The notes below the pieces were generated by a model. It searched no databases. It was not told where the DNA came from and worked only from the letters and a program-made list of their open reading frames with translations. Positions 1-11,710 of a stretch of DNA of 64,000 nt are shown one piece after another. This DNA is from Gaeumannomyces sp. JS-464 (taxonomy: Eukaryota; Ascomycota; Sordariomycetes; Magnaporthales; Magnaporthaceae), in NCBI GenBank assembly GCA_002197995.1, contig NGZR01000001.1:15519501-15583500 (forward strand), written 5' to 3'. How positions within the stretch are numbered: position 1 is the stretch's first letter; the number at the start of each line of letters is the position of its first letter. A program made the translations under genes and the position numbers.

Positions 1-1053
1 AAGTAAAGGGATTTATTTTTTCCGCAACGGTACGGGTTATCGTCTTCGTGTTTAAATTTTCGTGGTACTAATCGAAGTCCCCGTAGCTTGTACGTGCGGT
101 TATTAGCCGCTATAGCACCTTCCGGTACAGTTGCAAAGCATTTAGTGTGTGTTATGGTATTGGCGGGACGCTTATAGCCTTGTATTCGTTCCGGGAGGTT
201 TTTTCAAACCAAGCGTTTTAAGCGTCCTGGGCCAACTTCCGGATAAAGCTTTAACGCCGGCCACTGTTAGTTTGGCGTGTTAAGGTATTGGGAAAGCTGT
301 GCCTAATTTTGCTTCGGCATTAGCTTCCTCGTTTCCCGGGATTCCCGTGTGGCCCGAGGATTAACGAACGTGTACTGGTGTTTATCCGTATAACGGTAAA
401 CCTTTTTAAAAGGCTCCTCCCGGCCACCCACCCTTTTTGTTCCCGCACCCACCCCGACCCATTTTAGCTTGTGCGGCCCTTGTGTTTTCCGGTGTCGAAA
501 CACCGCTTTTGCAAGGAATTTTAATTTTCGCGCATTTTGGCCTATTAGCGATCAATTTCCCGCATAATAATAACAACCGCCGCGATAAACGAAAACGAAG
601 CTATCGTCATTTTTACGACAATTTTAACGCTGGCGAAAACTACGGGTTTAATTCCCGGCGAGGCTATTAAAACCTCCGATTAAGCCCGGACCTTTTAACG
701 CATTAAAACGGCCTTTCCTAAACCGCCGAGCCGACGGAAGTCCTCGCAACCTTTTACCTTACTTATAAAGCTTTAATACAAGTTATAAGCGACTATTTAA
801 TCCTTTTAAAATTAAAGTAATAACGATTCGGTTAACTTTCGACTTTAAGGGCTTTAAGCGGCTTACAGCCGGGTGCCTTTTCCGGTTACGGCTTTTTAAC
901 CTCGCGAGGCCACCTTTTTCACACCCGTACTTTTCAAATCTCCAACTGCGCTTACGGCTTTATTTTCAGCGCCTCGAAGCTAACAAGGGTTTTAAAACGC
1001 TAAAATAACGAGCTTTACCCATTAAGGCCACGGCCTTTTTCTTTACGAACTTT
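1..1053. other. AT-rich RIP-decayed DNA, no gene recognised
   Basis: The stretch is rich in TTTAA, TTAACG and TAA words and has no long open frame, as expected of RIP-mutated repeat DNA. Short open frames at 303-503 (minus) and 437-670 (plus) match nothing I recognise. It probably belongs to the 5' part of the Mutator-like element that follows, but I cannot show this. Confidence 0.5.
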
Positions 1054-2485
1054 ATGGAGCCTTTTGTACGCGAAAAGCCTCGAGCTTATCGCGGAAGCAC
1101 TAGGGTTTTTACACCTTTTATTTACGAACTCGACAATTCGCAACGCGCCTCGATACTCGACCTTTGCCAAGCCCGATATCCCGACGTGCATTGGAGCCTT
1201 TTTAACGTTATAAAACGGGCGGCCCTACCGGAAAAAGGAGGTTAACGGATACAGGCTGGCCGCGGTTTTAATGCAGGTTTTAAAAAATCCGAAAGTCGTG
1301 TTTAAAGCTTTTAACCCGCCCGATTTTCTTTAGCGAAAACCCAAAAACGACTACCACTTTTGCCGGCGTTATTTGGGCATACGAAAAAGCCGTCCTTTTC
1401 TTTCGAGCTAACTTGCACTGCTTTTAAATCGACGTTACCTATAAAACGAACCGCAATAATATGCACCTTTTAACGGCCGTGATTTTAACTAACGAGCGCA
1501 TAACGATACCGGTTTTTAGGGCCTAAAAAACAACGAAACGGAGGAAACCTTTTTTAAACTTTTTAGCGCTTTTTCGCGATTTTTTAACAGCTTTTGAAAT
1601 CCCGGCCTTAAAGTCGTTTTAACGGATTTAAATTCCCACTTCCGCACCGCTTTTTATGCCCGTTTTCCGTTCCGCGAAAATGCAGCTTTGCGTTTATTAT
1701 ATAAACGTTAACGTTACGCTTTAATAAAAAAGAAATGGAGTAGATTTGCAGCCGCGAAAGCTTTTAAAAGTCTTTTAATTAGGACTTTTAAAACGAAGCC
1801 CGGCGAGGGTTATAGGCCGGGCCGGGCCTTAATAAAAGCGAGGCTAACAAGGCTAACGAGGAGGATTTACGTACCTTTTATAACAGTTACCGACGAATTT
1901 GGTTTTGCTTAAGGCCTGGATGCTTACTAACACGATTTTAACGATATTTTTACACGCGGGCCGGCTTTTTTGCCTTTTAAAGCACGTTTTATTTATGCCC
2001 GGAGCCGTTTAGCGCAAAAAAAAGGCTATGGATAGGTTTATTAGCAAGTTTTTTAAATAAAAACGCTTAATTAACTACTTGTAATAAACTATTTGGCCTT
2101 TTGCCGGCAATTAGCCTGTTATTATATTAAATATAACCTAATTAAAGCGTAATTAGTACCGCCGGCGCCGAAGGAAATTACGGATCTTTTAAAACGTACG
2201 ACCTTTCCTCCTAATTAACGTTAGCCTAAGTTAAACAAGCGACTCGCCGGCAAACAGGGCACAAAAATTACGGCTTTTAAAAATGCCAACGGACTTTCCA
2301 CGCGCGCGTAAAGTGGGATTACGCCGGCCGTTCGTGGCGGGAGCCCTCCTTTTACGCGCCTCGTTGTAATGCTTTAAGCTTTTTAAACAAATTAACCTCC
2401 GTGCGATATTAACGTTCCCCTCCTGCAAGCACCCAACCGGCTTAATATCGGCTTTTTGCATTAACTTTACGCGTGCGCAATACGG
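1054..2485 (+). pseudogene. MULE (Mutator-like) transposase remnant, left part
   Basis: Reading across stops on the plus strand gives a MULE transposase core. About 1370-1400 encodes an FAxVIWAYEKAV-like block, 1428-1470 the IDVTYKTNRNNMHLL block (first catalytic Asp kept), and about 1610-1640 VVLTDLNSHF (second acidic residue kept), followed by the FPF...A segment that precedes the usual C/H motif. The frame is broken by several TAA and TAG codons of the C-to-T type, so the gene is dead. The upstream open frame 1054-1245 may be its N-terminal part. The remnant ends at the TACGG target duplication of the gypsy element and seems to continue beyond it at 11711. The family is assigned from motif memory only. 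Confidence 0.6.
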
Positions 2486-2944
2486 TGTTACAATTAGGGG
2501 TTTGCTTTTAAAATAAGGCACTTTGGGGCGGAAAGGACAGTATCGCTGGTGCTGGTAAACGGGGAACACGTAACTTAAAAGGACAATCTAATTGCTTGCC
2601 CTAAAGGATGCCTGGGAGCTAACTTAGGTTAATTAATGCAAAAGCCTTAGTTAAAACTACTTAAAACAATAGGAAACTTTTCCTTTTCTTATAATAGCTT
2701 CGCTTACCTTACAACTTCCCTAAATATATTGGCTATATTTATAGCTAACATATCCTCGTTGGATATGTTAGCTATATTTATAACTAACATATTTTCGTTG
2801 GATATGTTAGCTATATCCATAATTACATATCCTGCGTTTATTACGTGGTGGGTTGTTACGTAACCGGGCGTCGGGATGGTCGCTTTAGCCTTTCCTTTTG
2901 CTTTAAACCGCTTTGCATCCCTTTTAAAAACGCGGTTTATAACA
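2486..2944 (-). repeat. Left LTR (3' LTR of the minus-strand gypsy element)
   Basis: The repeat runs from TGTTACAATTA to TTATAACA and aligns along its length with 11328-11710. It is about 76 bp longer than the right LTR, because it contains two extra copies of a 39-bp unit (2732-2836). Differences from the right LTR are mostly transitions, as expected from RIP. Confidence 0.88.
2732..2836. repeat. 39-bp tandem repeat inside the left LTR
   Basis: Three units begin at 2732, 2771 and 2810 (the last incomplete). Each centres on an inverted repeat of the form TATGTTAGCTATA...TATAGCTAACATA. The right LTR has a single unit. The expansion accounts for the LTR length difference. Confidence 0.85.
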
Positions 2945-5900
2945 TTAAGTTTCCCTTTTAAGCCAAATCTTTTTAGCCATCGTTTATCGCCCCGTTTTCC
3001 GTTAATAGTAAATATTTTCCTTTTTTACCAACTTTTATCCTTATATTTAACAAAATGTTTAATCGGGTGCAAAAATGAAAACTTGCGCGTTTAACCGTTA
3101 AACGCGATAACCTTTTTTCCTCGATTACTCGTATTACTATTTCCATACCTTTTTATTTTAATTGTTAAGCTAACGGCTTTAATTAATGCTCGGCGTTTTT
3201 TAACGATTATTTTCGCTATAAAAAGTATATCCGTTAAAAGCGTTTTCGGTGCGACATTTTAAGCCTTGCTTTTAAACACCTCCGTTATTACATTTTTTAA
3301 CATTTTCGCGCGGAAAAGGAGTTGGAAGTTGCGAAAGCGGAACGTCGTTTTATTAACGCTAAAATTAAGCGTTTGTAGAAATAAAAGAAATAGTGGCGCG
3401 AAAACTTACCCGAGCGATTCGCCGTAATATTAACTTTATAAAGGAATTAAAACGTATTAAGCGGGAGGAAGCCGACCGGAAAGCTTATTAGGTTACTTCG
3501 TAGCTTAGGCCATTCGTAACTCTTACCGTTTTTTCAACTAGCAAATGCCCGGGGTTAATCCCGATTTGGACCTGCTTGCCTTTTTTAATTCCCGTAAGTT
3601 ATTTCTTTTTTAACGCTTTTATAAAACCCGTAGCACATTAGGTATGGCTTTAGTTTTTTTGCCGAAGTGCAAGTTTAATTCCTGGCGGGTTCGTTTATTA
3701 TAATAATATCGTCGTTAGCCCGGTAGTGCTATTATAATAGTGTTTTTTTTAACCGTTTGTAATAAACCCTTTTGCTTTATTTGGTTCCGGTAAGCCGTGT
3801 TTTTTTAAAAACTTTTTTAAGTTTTATAACGCATTAAACGTGGTTTTGGTTTTCCTGTTAAAGTTTCAGGTTCGAATTTCGGCACGACTATTGCTAAGAA
3901 CCTAATTGTTAATTTTCCAGCGATTAGTTTTTAACTATTTTTGCTTTTGCTAACCTTTTTATAAGTGCTTTTGCCGGTACTCCATTTAGGCTTTTTAGCA
4001 ATTTATAAGGTTGGTTTTTTTTCCCACGTATTTTTTTCGTAACCGTACTTTTTCCACTTAATTAAATACTTTTTAAGCTTGCTTTTTAACTTGTAGTTTA
4101 AAAAATTTTCGATTTCGTACTTATATTTTAAATTAACTTTTATTAATTTGTCGCTTTTAAAGCCCGGTAACGCTAATTCGAATAAGGAAACGTAAAAAAC
4201 CCGGTGGGATTTTATATTAGCGGTAAATAAAGTTTGTAATGTACGTTTAAACCTTTTTTAATACTTTAAAAGGTTTTAATTTTTTATGGTTTAATTTATC
4301 GCTCGGTCGTTTTATTTTAATATTTCGTTAAAAAAAATAAACGCTATTCTTTTTTTTAAAAATCGATTTTTCGATTTTTTTTTATTCGTTTAAGCAGTTA
4401 TGCAATGCTGTAACTTTTTTAGCTTTATTTGGAAATGTTTATACAGTTTAATAAATTCCGTTATTTATACTTCCGCTATTAAAGCATGTTTTTTTACCCT
4501 AGGTTTTTTATATGCTGTAAGCGTAAACTCGTAGTTCGCATAAAACGGTATAATTTTTATGCTTTTATAAATTAAGCTGTTATAAGCGAATTGGGCTATA
4601 GGAAATAGTTATACACAGTTATGTTATTTATAATTAACGTAATAACGTAAATATTGCTTTATGGTTTAATTCGTTCGCTTTTTTATCCATTTGTTTAAAA
4701 GTGGTAAATTGTAAATAAAAAGTGCTTAGCTTTTAGCAAAGCTGTAAACATTTTCCAAAATTTACTTGTAAATAGCTTATTTTTATCCGTAATAAACGGT
4801 TCGAACGTACCGCATTCCGTTATTACGTGCTTAATAAAACGTACGTTTAACTTGGTAACGTCGCTGCTTTTTTTATATTGTAAAAATAAGGCGTATTTAG
4901 TAAGCTTATTTATTACTACTAATATATTATCGTATTTAACTTTAATTAACGGTTTTTCAAATTAAAAAAGTTTAATAACAAAATTTATAATAACTTTTTG
5001 CTATATTTCGTTCGGTATTAGCAAAGGTTGCAATAACCCGTACGGTTTATACCTATTGGCTTTATTTTTAACATAACTTTCGTAATTTTTTATTCCGTTT
5101 TATATTTTAGCTCCAGTTTTTACGAACCCGTAATATTATTATAACCGTTTTTACGTTTTTTTACGCTTTAATAGCCATATGCTATATTTGTAAATTTGTT
5201 GGATTTTTTTTGGGGTTTAAACTTTTCTTTACCGAACCGTTTTAACAAATATTCTTTATGCCGGGATTAAAGCTCCGTTTTATTTTTTCGTTAAAATTAC
5301 TCGTATTTTTTAAATATTGCGACCTAATGGTCCGGTCGTCGGTTTAAAGCGTCCGCCCGGCCGTTTTTCGATCTTTTTTAATATTTAATCCGGATGTTGT
5401 AATTTTGCAAAAACTTGTTTTAACAAATTTATCGCTTATTTAAGTTTTTGCTAATAGTAAAATGTATTAAATTTTTATAATTCGTATATATTATAACCTA
5501 ATATTTCGCTTTATAAAAGTGCAATCGCCATTTTTCAAATGTTTGGATAATTGCTAAAAGATTTTTATTTTGGATTTAGTAATTTAATTTAAATCCATTT
5601 AACTTTTGCGAAAAAAACGCGCAAAATGCAACCGTTTTTAATCGTTTCGCTGTTTAAATTAGCCGCCGATCGCGTAATTTAACGTGTTAATTTTAACTTT
5701 AAAAGGGTTTTTTAGGTTTAAAAATATTAACATTAGTTTTTTTAATACGGCGTTTTGTAATTATTTAAAAGCTTTTTATTTTTGCCTTTTTTAATAAAAT
5801 TAGTAGTTATTTTTAGTAAAATTCGTAAATGGTATAGCGATTTTGTTATAATTACGAATAAACCGTTTGTAAAAGTTTAAAACATTTAAAAACCTTTATA

Positions 5901-7781
5901 CTTTCGTAACGTTTTTAAATATAAGCCATTTTTTAATTTTTTCGATTTTTTTAAAGTTTATATAAACTTGTTTAAATGTAATTATAAACTTTAAAAAGCC
6001 GACTTTTTAAAAATGCTATTCGCACTTTTTTGGTTTAACGAAAAGCTTTGCATTAAACAGCTTTTAAAGCATTTTATATACGTGTTATTTATATTTTTTT
6101 ATTATTTTCGAAAAAAATTAAAATATCGTTTAAATACGCGAGGATAAAAACGTTAAAATACTCGCCTAATATATGGTTAATTATCTTTTAAAACGTAGCT
6201 AATGCATTAGTAAGCCCGAAAGTTATTACTAAAAATTCGTAATATTTAAACCTTATTTTAAAAGCTATAAGCCACTTTTGGTTTTTTTAATCCGTATTAA
6301 ACTATAAGCTTTCCGTAGGTTTAAAACCGTAAAATACTGGGTTTTACTAAGCTTATCGCGCAATTTATTAATAAAAAGCAAAAAATATCGGTTTTAAATC
6401 GTAACCTTGTTTAACGGGCGGTAATTAATGCATATTTATTCCGTCCCGTTTTTTTTCTTTTTTATAAAATCCCGTATTTTATTAAAAAATTAAAAAGTTT
6501 ATTATGTTCTTTTCGTAAGTTTTCCTTTAATTGTTTTTTTAACACCTCCTATTACCGAAGGTTAAGTTAATATAGCTTTTAATATTTAAATTGCTTTCCT
6601 AATTTAAGCTTTATTTTAAAATCAAATGGTTCGTATTCGAAAAGTACCGTTTTTAGGTTTTTCCTAACTAACTTTTCGTATTTGTAATATTTTTTTAAAA
6701 CATTCGCGAGCCGTTTTTTAATATTAATTTGGTCGTTTTAATCGCTTTTCATTTTGGATAATCGTATATTCGTTAATACTAAATGCGAAGGTGGATTGTT
6801 AAATTTTATTATTATTATAACTTTTTTTTATTATTTTTTATGCTTACAGTTTAAAGTTTATAATTAATAAACCGTTTTAATTATTCGTAGCTTTTTTTAT
6901 TAAATTTAACCGTTAGCTTAATTTATTCGTAAATTATTTTTCCTAATTAAAGGATTTCGAAAATTACATTTTTTTTATATTTAACTTATTTAATATAATA
7001 ATAACCTTATCCCCATTTCGGGTACGTAATGTTATTAACTGTGTTTCTTAATCGATCCGTTTTTTATTATAAGCGACGGGTATTTTTTCAACCGTTTTTA
7101 ATTAATACGGTTGGTATTTCCGTTTTATATGAATTTTATACCGTTTAACCGTTTATAACGATACGTAATCGTTTTAAATTTTGCAATTAATTATTACTTT
7201 AACCTTTTTTTTAATATTTTATCCGAAATGTTAATAAATTATACGGTTAATTCGATTTTACTATCGTAAGGGTTTTTATCGAATTTTTTTTTTTTACTTC
7301 GTATTTTCCGTTTAAATGGTTTATTTAATTTTTTAATAAAAGGAACGAATACCGTACGTTCGTTTTTTTATCCGGGTTAAACGGAACGTACGTTTGCGTA
7401 ACTCCTTAATGCTAAACTTCCGCCTTTTATGCCATATGCTTTTTGCATTTTACAATTTCGCACTTTTTTTAATCGAACGTTTTAATAACGCATAGCATCG
7501 GGTGCCGTTCGTTAAGTTTAAAAACTGCGGTAAATTTGCCGATTTAAGCTGGTTTTTACCGTGGCAATTAAAATGCTAAACGGGGCTTAATTTTAAGTTC
7601 GCTTTTTAACCTTTACGGAAAAAAATCGTATTTAAGTTTTAATCGTAAATGAAATTTGCATTTTTTATAAATGCATTTTGCTTAAAAAAGGTATAAATAT
7701 TTAAAGTGTTCCAAATTAATGCTAAAGTAGTTTTCGGGGTTTAACGCAGTTTTTCCCGGCTTGCTTACGTCGTTAAACCGG
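2945..7781 (-). pseudogene. gypsy pol remnant: reverse transcriptase, RNase H, integrase
   Basis: On the minus strand the RT palm is readable at about 6440-6110. It contains YFTVLNLRKAYSLIRI, FLVITFGLTNALATF and AYLNDILIFF, where the family has LDLRKAY and YLDDILIF, so both catalytic Asp positions read Asn. About 5350-5320 gives GRADALNRRPDH, the usual end of the RNase H segment. The integrase core is readable at about 5060-4560 (YGLLQPLLIPNE, LVVINKLTKYALFL, ITDKNKLFTSKFW). Its first catalytic Asp also reads Asn (INFV for MDFV). Many stops interrupt the frame. The part below about 4500 should hold the integrase C-terminus, but I could not read a chromodomain in it. Confidence 0.85.
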
Positions 7782-7826
7782 TAACGTAGTTTACCACCGA
7801 ACGATATACACCACCGAGCGACACAC
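7782..7826 (+). repeat. Left terminal inverted repeat of the Fot-like element
   Basis: It begins TAACGTAGTTTACCACCGAA and ends GCGACACAC. It pairs with the reverse complement of 9601-9645 with three transition mismatches. The motif ACCACCGA occurs near its start, and ACCACCGA recurs about 20 bp further in, a possible transposase-binding subrepeat. Confidence 0.88.
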
Positions 7827-7929
7827 GAATCGCGAAAACGCGACACATTTTCTTTTATTTCCAATTTTTCCACCGACAAGCATATTAAATTACAACTACG
7901 AAAGCCGATTAATTTTCGCTTTCCAAGCT

Positions 7930-9515
7930 TTGCGATTAAACTTAAAACTAAGCATCCAGGCCGCCGTTAAAATTTACTCGGTCGCGTTCGCCATTTTCGC
8001 TAAACGAAAGCGCGGCAAGCTTGCTCGACGCGATAGCATGCCCAACTTTTAAAAATTAACGGAATTCGAAAAGGAAACGCTTATTAAATACATACTCGAG
8101 CTGGATTTTCGCGCATTCCTTCCCCGGCTTTTCAATGTTAAAAATATGGCCAACCGATTGCTTACCGAACGCGACGCGGGCATTATCGGGACTAACTAAG
8201 TCGCGAGGTTCGTTAAACGCTGCCCGGAACTCGGTACGCGCTAAATTCGAAAGTACGATTATTAAAAAGCTAAATGCGAAAATTTTAAACTTATTTTTGC
8301 CTAATTTAACTTTATACGGAACATTATAGCCAAATATGGCATTTTAAATAACGACATTTACAATTTTAACGAAACCGGCTTCCTTATAGGCATAATCGCC
8401 GCCGTTATAGTTATTACAATATCGAAAAGCCGTAATAAAGCAAAGCTAGTTTAACTTAGCAACCGGAAATGGGCTATAGTTATTTAAAAGGTTAATTATT
8501 ACGATTAAGCGATCCCTTTTTTTATTATCGTTAAAAAGCAATACCATTTGGCTAATTGGTATTCGAAAACCGGCTTTTCACGCGATTAAGTTATTTTAAC
8601 AAGTGCTAACGGGTAAATTACGAACGAGCTCGGTTTGGAATGGATTCGACATTTTAATAAGCATATTATAACCCGTAAAAAAAGGTCCCATCGTTTGTTA
8701 GTGTTAAACGAGCATAAAAGCTACTATTCGATGGATTTTAAGCTTTATTACTAGGAATATAACATTATTACGCTTTGCATGCCTTCGTATTCGTTTTACT
8801 TTTTTTAGCCGTTTAACGTTAAATGTTTTAGCCTGTTAAAAAAGGCGTACGGTTAATAAGTTAAAAATTTAATAAGGTTATACGTTAACCACGTAATTAA
8901 AATTAAGTTCTTTTCGGCGTTTAAAGCGGCATTTTTTAACTTTATAACCGAAAAGAATATTTAAAAAGGTTTTCGAAAAGCTAACTTTGCTTTTTTTAAT
9001 CCGGATTCGGTTTTGGAAAAGCTGGATATAAGGTTACGAATTTTAACTTCTTTAAAAAAGCTTTTAAACGACGCCGAACTTTAAACTTCCAAAACGCTTT
9101 AAATAGCTAGGGACGCAATTTCGCAATTTAAATATATTAAAATTCGGATTTCCAATTACCGAAATAGCTTTCCGTCGCTTATGCTATCGGTTGTAAACCA
9201 ATTAACAAAAAGGGCTAAAGTAATTATACATCGGGTTAACCTTTTAAAAGAAAAGAACTCCAAGCTACGAAAGGCGAACGAAGCGCTAAGTAAACGCCGG
9301 AAGGCCAAAAAAACACGTGTTCGGCAAAAAGGGTTACATATTGTTAAAAAAATACGAAGTGTTTTAAATTAGGAAAAGCTGGATGGATAGTTATAGTAAA
9401 AAATGCGCGATTATAAAGGTTAAAAAAAAAGGCAACGACGACTCGTCGGCGATATGGCATTTGCGGTAAAACCGGACATAATGCGCGCATTTGCCAGGAA
9501 AAAGTAAAAACGTTC
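7930..9515 (+). pseudogene. pogo/Fot-like transposase, RIP-killed
   Basis: Read across stops, domains appear in the expected order. A Tc5/CENP-B helix-turn-helix lies at about 8060-8230 (LTEFEKETLIKYILELDF, then VARFVKRCPEL). The DDE core starts at about 8350 (IYNFNETGFLIGI), continues at about 8697 (LLVLNEHKSYYS) and ends near 8805 (PFNVKCFSLLKKAYG). The family has FDETGF, LDGH and QPLDVG, so all three catalytic Asp codons now read Asn. The Gln of QPLDVG is a TAG stop. At 9181-9372 a basic coiled C-terminal part remains open, and about 9440-9495 gives the zinc-knuckle-like tail YGICGKTGHNARIC typical of fungal Fot/pogo proteins. Confidence 0.85.
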
Positions 9516-9600
9516 GATGTATACAGTTCCGAATAGTTTAAATGGATTGCTGGCGTTGTTAGGTTGGTATGCGCGTTAATTAACTAAAAGTCGGGTGTGG

Positions 9601-9645
9601 GTGTGTCGCTCGGTGGTGTGTGTCGTTCGGTGGTAAATTACGTTA
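9601..9645 (-). repeat. Right terminal inverted repeat of the Fot-like element
   Basis: It is the reverse-complement partner of 7782-7826. The three differences (one G/A, two T/C) are transitions in line with RIP. Confidence 0.88.
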
Positions 9646-10199
9646 TCTAATATATTTAACTTTTTATTAATTGTTAAATTATAATAAAAGCTAACCGTTA
9701 TTTTCATTTGCTAAAGTAGCGTAATATAACGGGCTATTTGGGTATTTTGGAATTTTAACTTTCCAAAAACATTTTAAAACGTTAAAAAGCGTAAAAGCGC
9801 GTTAGTTTTTCCAGTTTGCCTGGTTTTTACGAATTATAAACATAAAGGTCGTATTGTTCGAGCTTTTTGCTCGTTTTTAAAACTCGGCCGTTTCGGGGTT
9901 TTATTTTTTTAATCCATTTTAACGTTAGTGTCGAAATTTTCCGACTTTTAAAACAAGTGTATTTGGTTTAAAGGTTTTTTTTAAGCTTTTCCTCCCTTCG
10001 AACCGCTTGCTAAAACTGCTCTTTTTTAAGTCCTACGAAGAACGGCGTTATTTTTTCCTTTCGAATTCGTAAACCCAAAAACGACGCGTTGCTTTTTTTC
10101 GCTATCGTATTCGAACCTCGTAATTTTAAGCATGCAAACGTTTTAAAATTTCCGAAAATACCATTTGGTAACCTTTTTATTAAATTAGTATGTAATATA

Positions 10200-11278
10200 T
10201 AGTTCGTCGTAATAGCATATTTAATTAAACCTCGCCCCGGGGTATAATCCTTCCTATATTAAGCTTTTTTGCGCTTATTAAAAGTTAGCTATTTAGCGGT
10301 TATTATCCCGTTAAAAGCAGTTTGTTTTAATATAGCCGGTTTAACCGCATTTAAAGCATTTCCCGTTTTTCGGGTTTTGCTTTTGCTTTTTTTACTACCT
10401 TTGCTATTAATAAACAACTCCCGCATTAAAATCTATTAAATTTAAATGCGTTTCGTAAGCCGTAATAAGTTACTATTTAGCCTTTTTTAATTAGCTTTAT
10501 TATTTTATGCCGCATTTTTAAAACCATATCCTTTTTTTTTATTACCGTTCGTACAATTTATCGCTAATACGAACCGCGTTTTTAACGTAATCCGTAAAAA
10601 ACTTTAAGCGATCCTGTTTCGCGAGTTTATCTTTTACGTTTTCGCGTAATCCGTTGTAAAAATGCAGTATTAACGTGGCATTATTTTAATTAAATTTAGT
10701 ATTAATCCGTTAAAAGTCCGTTACGTATTTAGCTATAGCGTTTCGCTATTTAAAAATTAGCAAATCTTTTTCGGCGATTCGGGTTTCGTTAATTATTTTA
10801 AAACTTTTCCGACCTTTTTTCCGAAAATTTCGAAGCTGGCGAAAATAACATTAATAGCTTCCTAGCTATTTTTATACTTTTTAAAGTAATTGCTTTAAAT
10901 CGGTTAAAACCATTTTTTTCACTTTACCGTTTAATTTGGTAATAATATAAGCGACTTTTTACTTTTCGGTTACGAACTGTTATTTGTAAAACTTAAAGTA
11001 ATTTTTGCATTTGGTAAAAAAAACGTTTTAAATTTGCCGTTTTCCTTTTCGTAAAAATCCGGGGACGGGAACTTATACGCTTTAACCGCAATAAGCGTTT
11101 TAAAAGATAGCAACTTCGTAGTAAATTGCTTTCTTTTAGCCTAGCCTTTAGCGATTTCGTCCGCTATAAGCTTAAAAAGGCTGGCCGTATTAGCAGCTTC
11201 GTTAAGGTCGTACTTAACACCGTTAAAAGTAAAAACCGTGGTTTTTTCCTTTTTAGGCTTTTTGCTACTGCTTGCCAT
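10200..11278 (-). pseudogene. gypsy gag remnant
   Basis: The frame opens on the minus strand at an ATG at 11278, shortly after the 5' LTR, with MASSSKKPKKEKTTVF followed by FNGVKYDLNEAA. At 10668-10546 it reads LHFYNGLRENVKDKLAKQ and then AVRISDKLYER, the conserved gag block of fungal gypsy elements. Several stops interrupt it. The 3' end is uncertain, and the gag/pol junction has been separated by the Fot-like insertion. No clear primer-binding site is visible between 11278 and 11327. Confidence 0.75.
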
Positions 11279-11327
11279 AACTATACTGTTTTCCTTTTAA
11301 TAAAGTGCTAAATAAAATTAATTAAAA

Positions 11328-11710
11328 TGTTATAATTAAGGGTTTGCTTTTAAAATAAAGCACTTTAAAAGCGGAAAGGATAATATCGCTAGTGCTAATA
11401 AACGGGGGAACACGTAACTTAAAAGGACAATTTAATTGCTTGCCTTAAAAGATGCTTAAAAGCTAACTTAAGTTAACTAATGCAAAGGCTTTAGTTAAAG
11501 CTATTTAAAATAATAAAAAACTTTTCCTTTTTTTATAATGGTTTCGCTTGCCTTACAATTTCCTTAAATATGTTGGCTATATTTATAGCTAATATATCCT
11601 GCGTTTATTACGTGGTGGGTTGTTACGTGACCGGGCGCCGGGATGGGTCGCTTTGGCCCCTCCTTTTACTTTGGGCCGCCCCGCATCCCCCTGGGGACAC
11701 GGTCGTAACA
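11328..11710 (-). repeat. Right LTR (5' LTR of the minus-strand gypsy element)
   Basis: It starts TGTTATAATTA, ends GTCGTAACA and aligns with 2486-2944. It holds one copy of the 39-bp unit that is tripled in the other LTR. Its outer (right) third is visibly less RIP-mutated than the left LTR, keeping CCCC-rich sequence at 11650-11700. Confidence 0.88.

Larger units (their letters stand above)
7782..9645 (+). mobile_element. pogo/Fot-like DNA transposon nested in the gypsy element
   Basis: Termini 7782-7826 and 9601-9645 are 45-bp inverted repeats that differ at only three positions, all transitions. Both outer ends are TA, the usual pogo target. The 1.86-kb size matches Fot1-class elements. 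The interior encodes a CENP-B/DDE transposase on the plus strand (see 7930-9515). Since it lies between gag and RT of the gypsy element, it inserted after that element. Confidence 0.88.
2486..11710 (-). mobile_element. Ty3/gypsy LTR retrotransposon, RIP-decayed, carrying a nested Fot-like insertion
   Basis: Two direct repeats, 2486-2944 and 11328-11710, both start TGTTA and end AACA. They are flanked by a perfect 5-bp duplication TACGG at 2481-2485 and 11711-11715. All coding signal for gag, reverse transcriptase and integrase reads on the minus strand, so 11328-11710 is the 5' LTR and 2486-2944 the 3' LTR. A purine-rich tract abuts the 3' LTR on the minus strand (2945-2959 reads AAAAGGGAAACTTAA there). 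Order gag, RT, integrase is that of Ty3/gypsy. A 1.86-kb DNA transposon (7782-9645) sits between gag and RT. Stops and D-to-N changes throughout show RIP inactivation. Confidence 0.9.

Noticed and set aside
2732..2836. CRISPR-like spacing of repeats
   Set aside because: The units are directly tandem with no unique spacers and lie inside an LTR of a eukaryotic element.
3850..3900. tRNA-like T-arm string (AGGTTCGAATTTCGG)
   Set aside because: No matching acceptor, D-arm or anticodon arm is found around it. It lies in the gypsy pol region and is probably chance.
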